DNA of 64,000 nucleotides, from assembly GCF_002931055.1 (NCBI RefSeq), contig NZ_PSXX01000008.1, positions 1-64,000 of the forward strand. Direction: 5' to 3'. This document shows positions 33,325 through 40,528 of this stretch, piece by piece (the first letter of the stretch is position 1; each line of letters starts with the position of its first letter). The notes under the pieces are model-generated. The model had not been told where the DNA came from and searched no databases. It saw only the letters and a program-made list of their open reading frames with translations. The translations under genes and the position numbers were made by a program. The DNA comes from Pseudoclavibacter sp. AY1H1. GTDB taxonomy: Bacteria > Actinomycetota > Actinomycetes > Actinomycetales > Microbacteriaceae.

Positions 33325-35051
33325 CAGTGCGCCATCGCCTTCTGTCGGAGGGGGAGCGAGCGGGGGAGTGCGCGCGGCGACGCGGGCGGGGACGCCGCCT
33401 CTGCCGCCCCCGCCGCCGGATGCTCGTCGGATCGGAAGTGCGCGCCCACCGACTCGGTGCGGGCAAGAGCTGCGGCCACCGTGAGGCGGGCGAGGAGGAG
33501 CAGGTTCGTGTCCTCGCGGTCGGAGACGGAGGAGGAAGCCCCCTCTGTTGGCCGTGCTTCGGCCCACGCGTCGAGCGTGAGCTTGGCGTCTTCGAGCGCC
33601 GGACCGCTGCGGTGCAGCCCCGCCTGCGCCCACATGAGCCCCTGCAGCGCCCCGCGCGAGAAGGCTGGCGTCGCCTGCGCCCCCGCCACCCCCGCGGTTG
33701 CCGCCGCCGCCGTCTGACCAACTTGCGGGATGAGACCGGCATCCGCGCAGCCATCCGCTTGCCTGGCCCCATCTGGTCCCGGAAGTTGGTCAGCGGCGGC
33801 GAGGGATCGCGCTGCGGCGTCGTGGTGGATCGCCTCCGCGACGCGACGCCCGAACACGGCACCCTCGAGGAGCGAGTTCGACGCGAGCCGGTTGGCGCCG
33901 TGCACGCCGGTGCGGGCGGTCTCCCCGGCGGCGAACAATCCGCGGATGCTCGTGCGCCCGGAGAGGTCGGTCACGACCCCGCCCATGAGGTAGTGGGCGG
34001 CCGGCGTCACGGGCACGGTCTCGCGCGACCAGTCGAGCCCGCTCTCGTCGATGTGCGCGGTGATGCTGGGGAACCGGCGCTCGAGGAACTCCCGCCCGAG
34101 GTGCCTCGCATCGAGGCGGACAGGGCGGCCGACCTGCCTCGCCATCTCGTCGGCGATGCCCCGCGCCACGACGTCGCGTGGGGCGAGCTCCGCGTCGGGA
34201 TGCACGCCGAGGAGGAACCGCTCGCCCGCTTCGTTCAGCAGCACGGCTCCCTCCCCGCGCACGGCTTCCGAGATGAGCGCGCCGCCGGAGCCGGCGAGCA
34301 CTGTCGGGTGGAACTGCACGAACTCCAGGTCGGCGAGCTGCGCGCCGGCCCTGGCTGCGGCGGCGATGCCGTCGCCGGTCGCGACGGCGGGGTTGCTCGT
34401 GTGGGCGAAGAGCTGGCCGGTGCCGCCCGTCGCGAGGACGACGGCGTCGGCGGAGTGGAAGCGGGGCGTCGGCGCCTCGGGGCTGAGCAGCCACGCGCCG
34501 ACGGCACGCTCGCAGCGCACCGCGACGTCGGCGAGGAACGTGTGCTCGAGCAGCCGGAGCTCGCCCTTCGCGGCCGCCGATCGGACTGCTGCGCTGAGCG
34601 CGCGCTGGATCTCGCGCCCCGTGGCATCCCCGAACGCGTGCAGGATGCGGGCGTGCGAATGCGCGGCCTCCAGGCCCCGGCTGAGCGCGCCGGCGGGTTC
34701 CCGGTCGAAGCGGGTGCCGAGCGCGATCAGCTCGAGGATGCGCGCCTCCGCGGAACGGCAGAGCTCCTCGATGGCGCGCCGGTCGCCGAGGCCGGCACCG
34801 GCCGCGACGGTGTCGCGGACGTGCGACTCGACGCTGTCGTCGGCGTCGCCGATGCCGATGCCGATGCCGGTGCGAGTGCCGAGCACCGCCGCGATGCCGC
34901 CCTGGGCGTGGGACGTGGCGGTGTCGTCAATTGTCGTTTTCGTGACGACGCTCACGTCGTGGCCTTCTGCGCAGGCGGAGAGGGCGGCGGTCAGGCCGGC
35001 GATGCCGCTCCCGATGACGAGGACCCGCAGGGGCCCGGCCTCCCGGGCCAT
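33324..35051 (-). CDS. nadB: L-aspartate oxidase with in-frame palindromic insert
   Basis: A 575-aa FAD enzyme that oxidises aspartate to iminoaspartate, the substrate of NadA. The FAD-binding motif VIGSGIAGLTAAL is at 11-23. SHAQGGIAAVLG, EFVQFHPTVLAG and the ANRLASNSLLEGAVFG block are present. A Gly/Ile run after VLGTRTG comes from a GCCGAT hexamer repeat. Between the FAD part and the C-terminal helical domain (SRGALQGLMW), about 27 residues are encoded by a palindromic DNA element (33714-33793). It lies 1 bp after nadA. Confidence 0.95.
   Translation of the reverse strand: MAREAGPLRVLVIGSGIAGLTAALSACAEGHDVSVVTKTTIDDTATSHAQGGIAAVLGTRTGIGIGIGDADDSVESHVRDTVAAGAGLGDRRAIEELCRSAEARILELIALGTRFDREPAGALSRGLEAAHSHARILHAFGDATGREIQRALSAAVRSAAAKGELRLLEHTFLADVAVRCERAVGAWLLSPEAPTPRFHSADAVVLATGGTGQLFAHTSNPAVATGDGIAAAARAGAQLADLEFVQFHPTVLAGSGGALISEAVRGEGAVLLNEAGERFLLGVHPDAELAPRDVVARGIADEMARQVGRPVRLDARHLGREFLERRFPSITAHIDESGLDWSRETVPVTPAAHYLMGGVVTDLSGRTSIRGLFAAGETARTGVHGANRLASNSLLEGAVFGRRVAEAIHHDAAARSLAAADQLPGPDGARQADGCADAGLIPQVGQTAAAATAGVAGAQATPAFSRGALQGLMWAQAGLHRSGPALEDAKLTLDAWAEARPTEGASSSVSDREDTNLLLLARLTVAAALARTESVGAHFRSDEHPAAGAAEAASPPASPRALPRSLPLRQKAMAH
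33714..33793. repeat. Palindromic element inside nadB
   Basis: CTGACCAACTT (33714-33724) and AAGTTGGTCAG (33783-33793) are perfect inverted ends. Pairing continues inward with CGGGA (33726-33730) and TCCCG (33777-33781). The 80-bp element is translated in frame in the linker between the two NadB domains. The ends resemble those of the palindrome in the glycosyltransferase gene (3148-3221): both carry CCAAC near one end and GTTGG near the other. Confidence 0.8.
34848..34871. repeat. In-frame hexamer repeat GCCGAT in nadB
   Basis: Three exact copies and one variant of GCCGAT encode the Gly/Ile run GIGIGIGD near the N-terminus of NadB. The unit length preserves the frame. Confidence 0.85.
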
Positions 35052-35052
35052 G

Positions 35053-36351
35053 TCAGGAGGCCATCGTGGTGTCCGGCCTTGCCGCGAGCATCCGCTCGAC
35101 GGCGACCCTGGCGGGCTCGGCGATGTGGGCGGGCACGCTGATCTGGTTGCGCACCTCGCCCGCGACGAGCCCTTCGAGCACCCAGGCGATGTAGCTGGGG
35201 TGGATGCGGTACATCGTCGAGCAGGGGCACACGACGGGGTCGAGGCAGAAGATGGTGTGCTGGGGGTACTCGGCGGCGAGGCGCTGCACGAGGTTGATCT
35301 CGGTGCCGATCGCGAACACCGACCCGGCTGGGGCGGCCGCGATGGCCTTCGTGATGTAGTCGGTGGAGCCGTACTCGTCGGCGGCGTCGACGATCGCCAT
35401 GGGGCACTCGGGGTGCACGATGACGCGCACGTCGGGGTACTCGGCGCGGGCCTTCTCGATCTGCGCGACGGTGAAGCGCTTGTGGACGGAGCAGAAGCCG
35501 TTCCAGAGGATCACCTTGGCGGCGTCGAGCGACTCCGGGGTCTGCCCGCCGAGGGGGCGGCGCGAGTTCCACAGCGGCATCTCCGTGGTGGGCACGCCCA
35601 TGGCCTTCGCGGTGTTCCGGCCGAGGTGCTGGTCGGGGAAGAAGAGCACCCGCCGGCCGCGCTCGAAAGCCCACGTCAGCACCGTCTCGGCGTTGGAGGA
35701 GGTGCAGACGATGCCGCCGTTGCGGCCGCAGAACGCCTTGAGCTCGGCGGACGAGTTCATGTAGGTGACGGGGATGACGGGCACGCGGCCGCTGGCGTCC
35801 GGCTCCGTGCCGTAGAGCTCGGTGAGCTGCTCCCAGCACTCTTCGACCGAGTCGCTGTCGGCCATGTCTGCCATGGAGCATCCGGCCGCGAGGTTCGGGA
35901 GGATGACGGCCTGCTCCGGTGCCGACACGATGTCGGCGGTCTCCGCCATGAAGTGCACGCCGCAGAACACGATGGCTTCTGCCTCCGGCTTGGCCTTGGC
36001 GGCGTTCGCGAGCTGGAAGGAGTCGCCGATGAAGTCGGCGTACTGCACGACCTCGTCTCGCTGGTAGAAGTGGCCGAGGGTCACGACTCGGTCGCCGAGC
36101 GTGGCCTTGGCGGCGAGGATGCGGTCGTGGATCTCCTCGTCACTCGCGGTCCGGTACTCCTCCGGCAGGAGCTCCTGCCTGGGCGCCGCGGGCGGAAGCC
36201 GGTCGGCCATTGACGCCCCAGGCCCGTAGGACGGCACTTGCAGGTCGAACACCCACGGGGACTTCACGAGCTCCGGCGAGCAGCTCTCGCCCGCCTGCTT
36301 GCCGTTCTGGATGCGCGTGATCGTGGTGTGCACTGAGGCGGTCGTGGTCAT
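35053..36351 (-). CDS. nadA: Quinolinate synthase A
   Basis: A 432-aa [4Fe-4S] enzyme that condenses iminoaspartate with dihydroxyacetone phosphate to quinolinate. The three cluster cysteines are visible in AAGCSMADM, GGIVCTSSNAETV and DPVVCPCSTMYRIHP. The substrate-binding blocks VTLGHFYQRDEVVQYADFIGDS and FCGVHFMAETADIV are also present. The N-terminal extension of about 80 residues is usual for actinobacterial NadA. It is the second gene of the operon. Its ATG overlaps a TGA that would end the Nudix gene if one base were restored there. Confidence 0.96.
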   Translation of the reverse strand: MTTTASVHTTITRIQNGKQAGESCSPELVKSPWVFDLQVPSYGPGASMADRLPPAAPRQELLPEEYRTASDEEIHDRILAAKATLGDRVVTLGHFYQRDEVVQYADFIGDSFQLANAAKAKPEAEAIVFCGVHFMAETADIVSAPEQAVILPNLAAGCSMADMADSDSVEECWEQLTELYGTEPDASGRVPVIPVTYMNSSAELKAFCGRNGGIVCTSSNAETVLTWAFERGRRVLFFPDQHLGRNTAKAMGVPTTEMPLWNSRRPLGGQTPESLDAAKVILWNGFCSVHKRFTVAQIEKARAEYPDVRVIVHPECPMAIVDAADEYGSTDYITKAIAAAPAGSVFAIGTEINLVQRLAAEYPQHTIFCLDPVVCPCSTMYRIHPSYIAWVLEGLVAGEVRNQISVPAHIAEPARVAVERMLAARPDTTMAS

Positions 36352-37024
36352 GGCTTGCGTCTTTCTGGGGGAGGTACCGGTAGAGCTTCGGGGGTCGGTG
36401 CCGGGTGCCGGCGAGGGTCTCTCCGGTCTCGGTGAGGGACTTCGAGGCGAGCATGTCGCGGCGGAAGTTGGCGGCGTCGAGCGGCCTGCCGAGCACTGCC
36501 TCGTAGACCTCCCGCAGCTGGGCGAGGGTGAAGGAGTCGCCGAGGAAGCTGTGCGCGATCGAGCTGTACTCGACCTTGTTCCTGAGCCGCCAGAGGGCGT
36601 AGTCGATGATGCGCCGGTGGTCGAAGGCGAGGGGTGGCAGGTCGTCGACGGGGTGCCAGCGCACGTTGTCTCCGAGGCGAGCGGAGCTGGCCTCCTCGCC
36701 GCCCACGAGCGCCCAGTAGACGACCGAGACGACGCGGGGGTCGTTGCCGAAGACGCGGTCGGCGTCGCCGAAGGCGTAGAGCTGCTCGAGGTACTTGGGC
36801 GCGAGGCGCATCGTCTCGAAGAGGGTGCGCGAGGCGGCGGCGCCGAGGTCTTCGTCGCCGAGCGGTCCGCCTGGGAGGGCGAGGAGGTCGATGAACGGCT
36901 GGCGCTGACGGCGCACGAGCGGCACCCAGATCGTGGGCGCTGGCGCCCGGTGCGACGAGGGCGGGGATGGGCGCAGCGCGAAGATCACCGTGGAGACGGC
37001 GAGGGTCGCGTTGGTGGCGGTCAT
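36140..37024 (-). CDS. nrtR: NrtR-like Nudix-family regulator of NAD synthesis; 3' end apparently frameshifted
   Basis: The open frame gives 294 aa. Residues 1-135 form a Nudix-like domain whose catalytic box is degenerate (GPLGDEDLGAAASRTLFETM), as in NrtR proteins that sense ADP-ribose or NAD. Residues 155-225 form the NrtR winged helix (TLAQLREVYEAVLGRPLDAANFRRDM, then PPKLYRY). The last 70 codons run over nadA in another frame and look unnatural. Adding one base to the C5 run at 36367-36371 would end the protein at PPERRKP with a TGA at 36348 overlapping the nadA ATG. As first gene of the operon, behind an operator, it is probably an autoregulated repressor. Confidence 0.82.
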   Translation of the reverse strand: MTATNATLAVSTVIFALRPSPPSSHRAPAPTIWVPLVRRQRQPFIDLLALPGGPLGDEDLGAAASRTLFETMRLAPKYLEQLYAFGDADRVFGNDPRVVSVVYWALVGGEEASSARLGDNVRWHPVDDLPPLAFDHRRIIDYALWRLRNKVEYSSIAHSFLGDSFTLAQLREVYEAVLGRPLDAANFRRDMLASKSLTETGETLAGTRHRPPKLYRYLPQKDASHDHDRLSAHHDHAHPERQAGGRELLAGAREVPVGVRPASAVLRAWGVNGRPASARGAQAGAPAGGVPDRE

Positions 37025-37068
37025 CCGCTGCTCTCTTCTCTGCTGGTGGTGTCGCCGTGGCGGCGGAT

Positions 37069-37093
37069 ACTTAAGGTCAGTTCGACTCTAAGT
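37069..37093 (-). promoter_or_regulatory. Candidate NrtR operator upstream of the nad operon
   Basis: A 25-bp imperfect palindrome of the form ACTTA-N2-GTC-N5-GAC-N2-TAAGT, centred at 37081, lies 45 bp upstream of the nrtR start. It is the only such palindrome in this divergent region. NrtR regulators usually bind a palindrome in front of their own nad operon; the exact consensus for this group is not known to me. Confidence 0.6.
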
Positions 37094-37138
37094 GGAGTGT
37101 ACGCCACGCTCGCGGCCCGGCGCGCCTAGGCTGTGGCG

Positions 37139-37786
37139 GTGAGTGAACAGCAGCAGTTCGGCAGCGAAGACGACGCCCCGCACGGGGTCGGCCCCTGGCC
37201 CGGTGGTCGCGAGGACTGGCCAGAGGGGCCCTGGTTCGATGCGGAGCTGCTCGAGCACGGCGACCGCAGGAACGTGATCGACCGCTATCGGTACTGGTCG
37301 ATGGATGCGATCGTCGCCGACCTCGACACGAAGCGTCACGCGTTCCACGTCGCGATCGAGAACTGGCAGCACGACATGAACATCGGCTCGATCGTGCGCA
37401 GCGCGAACGCGTTCGCCGCCGACACGGTGCATATCGTCGGCAAGCGCCGCTGGAACAAGCGGGGTGCCATGGTCACCGATCGGTACCAGCACGTCGTGCA
37501 CCACGAGACGGTCGAGGCGTTCATCGCCTGGGCGAGAAGCGAGGGCATGCCCGTGCTCGCCATCGACAACGTGCCCGGCTGCGTGCCCATCGAGACCTAC
37601 GAGCTGCCGGAGCGGTGCGTGCTGCTGTTCGGGCAGGAGGGCCCAGGGGTGTCGGCGGAGGCCGTCGAGGTGTCGGATGCTGTGCTGGAGATCTCGCAGT
37701 TCGGCTCGACTCGCTCGATCAACGCGTCAGCGGCGGCGGCCGTCGCGATGCACACGTGGGTGCTGCAGCACGTCGACTTCGCCTAG
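37139..37786 (+). CDS. TrmH/SpoU family RNA 2'-O-methyltransferase
   Basis: A 215-aa SPOUT-class enzyme that methylates a ribose in RNA. The three family motifs are in order: NIGSIVRSANAFAADTVHIVG near 79-99, LLFGQEGPGVS near 160-170, and STRSINASAAAAVAMHTW near 186-203, which form the knotted SAM site. The RNA target (tRNA or rRNA) is not clear. GTG at 37139 is used; GTG at 37133 is in frame. Its TAG shares a CTAG with the stop of the convergent TetR gene. Confidence 0.9.
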   Translation: MSEQQQFGSEDDAPHGVGPWPGGREDWPEGPWFDAELLEHGDRRNVIDRYRYWSMDAIVADLDTKRHAFHVAIENWQHDMNIGSIVRSANAFAADTVHIVGKRRWNKRGAMVTDRYQHVVHHETVEAFIAWARSEGMPVLAIDNVPGCVPIETYELPERCVLLFGQEGPGVSAEAVEVSDAVLEISQFGSTRSINASAAAAVAMHTWVLQHVDFA

Positions 37787-38463
37787 GGGGCGGTGCTCGT
37801 CTCGTCCTTCGCGAGCGTCGCGGCTCCCGCGAGGATCAGGTCGAGGCCAGCCGTGAAGCGCTCGGTGGGGTCCTGCGGCTCGAGTGGGTCCTGGGCGTGG
37901 GCCTGGAGGGCGCCGACCTCCGCGGCGTGAGTCTGCTGCTGTTCGTGGAAGGCCTGCCCGATCGTGTAGTGCACGACCGCCTCGGCGCACGTGCGACCGC
38001 CCCAGCCATCGAGGGCGAAGTCGCTGCGGGCCGCGCCTGAGGTCATCCGCACCAGATCGACGGTCAGCAGGCCGAGGGCGAACGAGCTCGAGACGAGCTC
38101 GGCGCCGTCCCTGCGGGAGCGGAGCGCGGTGTGAAGCTGCAGCGCGAGGGTGCGGGTCTGCTGTGTTCCGGGCTCGGTCCCTGCACCCGGGAGGAGCCAG
38201 GTCTCGGCGGTGAGGGGGCGCAGGATGCGGTCGCTCACGGCCGCCAGCAGCGACTGCTTGTTGGGGAAGTGCCAGTAGAGCGCGCTCGGCTGCACCTCGA
38301 GGTAGTCGCTGATGCGCCGCATCGAGAGGTTCGGCAGGCCGTGCTCGTCCAGCACCTCGAGCGCTGTGGTGACGATCTCGGTGCGGCTGAGCTTCTCGTG
38401 GCTGCTCGCAGGTGTGCGTGCGGCGTCACGCGAGGCGCCTTCGGCTGGACCACGGGGTGTCAT
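37783..38463 (-). CDS. bioQ: BioQ-type TetR family repressor of biotin genes
   Basis: A 226-aa TetR regulator. The N-terminal HTH is at about 25-75 (SRTEIVTTALEVLDEHGLPNLSMRRISDYLEVQPSALYWHFPNKQSLL), followed by a tetracycline-repressor-like C-terminal domain. It is divergent from bioY, and the region between holds two copies of TGAACACCGTTCA, which fits the TGAAC-N3-GTTCA box known for BioQ of Corynebacterium and Mycobacterium. It should repress bioY and probably itself when biotin is plentiful. Confidence 0.88.
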   Translation of the reverse strand: MTPRGPAEGASRDAARTPASSHEKLSRTEIVTTALEVLDEHGLPNLSMRRISDYLEVQPSALYWHFPNKQSLLAAVSDRILRPLTAETWLLPGAGTEPGTQQTRTLALQLHTALRSRRDGAELVSSSFALGLLTVDLVRMTSGAARSDFALDGWGGRTCAEAVVHYTIGQAFHEQQQTHAAEVGALQAHAQDPLEPQDPTERFTAGLDLILAGAATLAKDETSTAP

Positions 38464-38476
38464 GGCGCTAATCTAC

Positions 38477-38489
38477 TGAACACCGTTCA
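38477..38489. promoter_or_regulatory. BioQ operator, copy 1
   Basis: TGAACACCGTTCA, a perfect palindrome with a 3-bp spacer, lies 14 bp from the bioQ start. It agrees with the known BioQ box TGAAC-N3-GTTCA. Confidence 0.85.
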
Positions 38490-38490
38490 C

Positions 38491-38503
38491 TGAACACCGT
38501 TCA
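38491..38503. promoter_or_regulatory. BioQ operator, copy 2
   Basis: An identical TGAACACCGTTCA follows the first copy, with centres 14 bp apart and one base between. Two dimers could bind side by side on nearly the same face of the helix. It lies 29 bp before the bioY start. Confidence 0.85.
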
Positions 38504-38532
38504 GGAGATTCGAGAGAAAGGTCCAACTCCCT

Positions 38533-39150
38533 ATGAGCACCGAATCGATCGACGCCGCCAGGCGTCCCGCCAATGGCGCCGTGCCCCGCGTTCTCGCCGA
38601 TCTCGTGGCCGGGGCCGGTTCACGCACCGGAGTTCAGCTCCTCAACGTCGCGCTCGTGCTCGGCGGCACGCTGTTCCTCATCGCGGCCGGCTTCATCGTC
38701 ATCCCGCTGCCGTTCACGCCCGTGCCCGTCTCGCTCGCGACCTTCGCCGTGCTGCTGACCGGCGCATCCCTCGGGCCCGCTCGGGCCGCGGCGAGCGCCG
38801 GCCTGTACCTCGCGCTCGGAGCTCTCGGCGCGCCGATCTTCGCCGACGGGGCCTCCGGTGTGCTGTTCCCGTCGTTCGGCTACATCATCGGCTACGTGCT
38901 GGCCGCGGTCGCCGTCGGTGCGCTCGCCCGTCGCCGCGCCGACCGCCACGTCGCGTCCACAGTGGGCGCCACGGTGCTCGGCACGCTCCTCGTCTACGCG
39001 GCCGGCGTGCCGTGGCTCGCGGTCTCGCTCGGCGTCGACCTCGGCACTGCCCTCGCGCTCGGGGTCGTGCCCTTCCTCATCGGCGACGCCATCAAGATCG
39101 CGGCTGTCAGCGCGCTCCTGCCGTCGACGTGGAAGCTGCTCAGGCGGTAG
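38533..39150 (+). CDS. bioY: Biotin transporter BioY
   Basis: A 205-aa biotin-binding S-component with six helices. The family blocks FIVIPLPFTPVPVSLATFAVLLTGASLGP (about 55-83), GAPIFADGASGVLFPSFGYIIGYVLA and LALGVVPFLIGDAIKIAAVSALLP are clear. No BioM or BioN genes are present, so it either works alone or uses a shared ECF module. Its promoter carries two BioQ sites. It overlaps the convergent SDR-like gene by 11 bp. Confidence 0.95.
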   Translation: MSTESIDAARRPANGAVPRVLADLVAGAGSRTGVQLLNVALVLGGTLFLIAAGFIVIPLPFTPVPVSLATFAVLLTGASLGPARAAASAGLYLALGALGAPIFADGASGVLFPSFGYIIGYVLAAVAVGALARRRADRHVASTVGATVLGTLLVYAAGVPWLAVSLGVDLGTALALGVVPFLIGDAIKIAAVSALLPSTWKLLRR

Positions 39151-40132
39151 CGGCAGCCGCGGCCCAGGACGGGTCGCCGGGGAGCCGCCCCATCGGGTCT
39201 CGCTGCGACGCGGGGACGGTGGGGTCGGGCTGCGCGACGGAGCGACGAAGCGCCTCGTCGATGGACAGCGGGCGCTCGGCGTCCTCCGGGAGGAGCTCGG
39301 CGATCCACGTGTCGTCGTCGGCGACCATGTCCTCGCGCAGGCTCTCCATGAGCGACGTCACGGTCGAGGACGGCACGTCGGTGATCAGGGTGGCGAGCCT
39401 CGCGACCAGGGGCTCCGGCAGTCCAGGCAGGATGACCTGCGGTCGGCGCTTCTCGACGGTGTCGGCGTAGCGGTCGATGAGTCTCGGGTAGGGGAGTCGC
39501 TCGCCGCCGCCGACGGAGAAGGCGCGCGTCGAGACGTCGGCGGTCAGCGCGCCGCTCACGGCCCTGGCGAGGTCGACCACCGCGATGGGCTCGACGTCGC
39601 TCTGCATCCACGCAGGCACCACGGTCACGGGCAGCCGCGCGGCGAGCTGCGACATGAGCTCGAAGCTCGTGGAGCTCGCGCCGAGGACCATGGCGGCTCG
39701 CAGGGTGACGACCACCGCGTCCGCCTCGTGGAGCTCGCGCTCGACCTCGAGGCGCGAAGTGAGGTGCTCCGAGAGCTCCTCCTCCGCAACGGGCGGGATG
39801 ATGCCGGAGACGTACACGATGCGTCGCACCCCAGAGCGGTCAGCGGCCGCGCGCACGAGCCGCGCCGCCTCGAGATCCGCCTCGCGGAAGTCGTCGCTCG
39901 CCATGCCGTGCACGAGGTAGAGGATGGCGTCGACGTCGGCCGTCACCGCTGCCGCGACGGAAGCTTCATCGAGCACGTCGAGCTCGACCCGGCGCACCCG
40001 CTCGGCCCACCAGAACGCGTCGAGGTCGCCCGGCTTGCGGGCGCCGGCCGTGACCTCCATGCCCGCGTCGAGCAGGACCGGTATCACTCGGCTGCCGATG
40101 TATCCCGTCGCGCCCATCACCAGTACGTTCAT
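39140..40132 (-). CDS. NAD(P)H-binding SDR-like protein
   Basis: A 330-aa atypical short-chain dehydrogenase. The dinucleotide motif GATGYIGSRV is at 7-16 and a conserved Arg in AGARKPGDL suggests NADP. VDAILYLVHGMASDDF and RIVYVSGIIPP follow. The catalytic Tyr is not in the usual place, as in NmrA-like or epimerase-like members. A C-terminal extension of about 80 residues has no known match. The open frame extends upstream to 40423, but ATG at 40132 begins at the first strand. Confidence 0.85.
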   Translation of the reverse strand: MNVLVMGATGYIGSRVIPVLLDAGMEVTAGARKPGDLDAFWWAERVRRVELDVLDEASVAAAVTADVDAILYLVHGMASDDFREADLEAARLVRAAADRSGVRRIVYVSGIIPPVAEEELSEHLTSRLEVERELHEADAVVVTLRAAMVLGASSTSFELMSQLAARLPVTVVPAWMQSDVEPIAVVDLARAVSGALTADVSTRAFSVGGGERLPYPRLIDRYADTVEKRRPQVILPGLPEPLVARLATLITDVPSSTVTSLMESLREDMVADDDTWIAELLPEDAERPLSIDEALRRSVAQPDPTVPASQRDPMGRLPGDPSWAAAAATA

Positions 40133-40358
40133 CGGTCGAAGCCCTGCCTCCTCGGCACCGCGTCGGGTGCCGACCCTCATCATGGCGGTGCAAGCTGCGA
40201 GGCGGCATCGGCGTTCTGTAAGGAAGGGCATCCACCTCGTATGGGTTCCGTTAGGACGACCCTCCTGGCGCTCTGAGAGGAGTTGTATCGAGCACTGCGC
40301 CTCACGGCGTGCAGCCCAGCCGCCTCGGCTCGGCCGCTGACCTCCGAACGGAGCCCAA

Positions 40359-40442
40359 GTGCTTGACGTCGTCTTCGTCGCGGGCGTGCTCGCCCTCTTC
40401 GCCACCATCGGCCTGCTCGGCAAGGCGATGGAGAAGCTGTGA
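40359..40442 (+). CDS. 27-aa membrane micropeptide preceding kdpF
   Basis: GTG at 40359 opens a 27-codon frame ([20 protein letters not shown], then GKAMEKL) that forms a single membrane helix with a basic end. Its TGA overlaps the GTG of kdpF. The coupling and clean helix suggest a real small subunit or a leader whose translation drives kdpF. I do not know a named family for it. Confidence 0.6.
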   Translation: MLDVVFVAGVLALFATIGLLGKAMEKL

Positions 40443-40528
40443 TCGTCTTCGACATCGTCGCGGTCGCTCTCGGCATCGCCGCCATCGTCTACCTCGTCGT
40501 GGCACTCCTGAAACCGGAGCGCTTCTGA
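40439..40528 (+). CDS. kdpF: K(+)-transporting ATPase subunit KdpF
   Basis: A 29-aa one-helix peptide ([20 protein letters not shown], then VALLKPERF). The size, helix and C-terminal LxKPERF-like end match KdpF, which stabilises the KdpABC complex. GTG at 40439 overlaps the upstream micropeptide stop, and its TGA overlaps the kdpA ATG. Confidence 0.85.
   Translation: MIVFDIVAVALGIAAIVYLVVALLKPERF

Noticed and set aside
33327-35141. 604-aa plus-strand open frame opposite nadB
   Set aside because: Antisense shadow of nadB with biased composition.
40133-40358. c-di-AMP (ydaO) riboswitch before kdp
   Set aside because: kdp genes are sometimes under this riboswitch, so I looked for its conserved blocks, but I could not find them in this leader.
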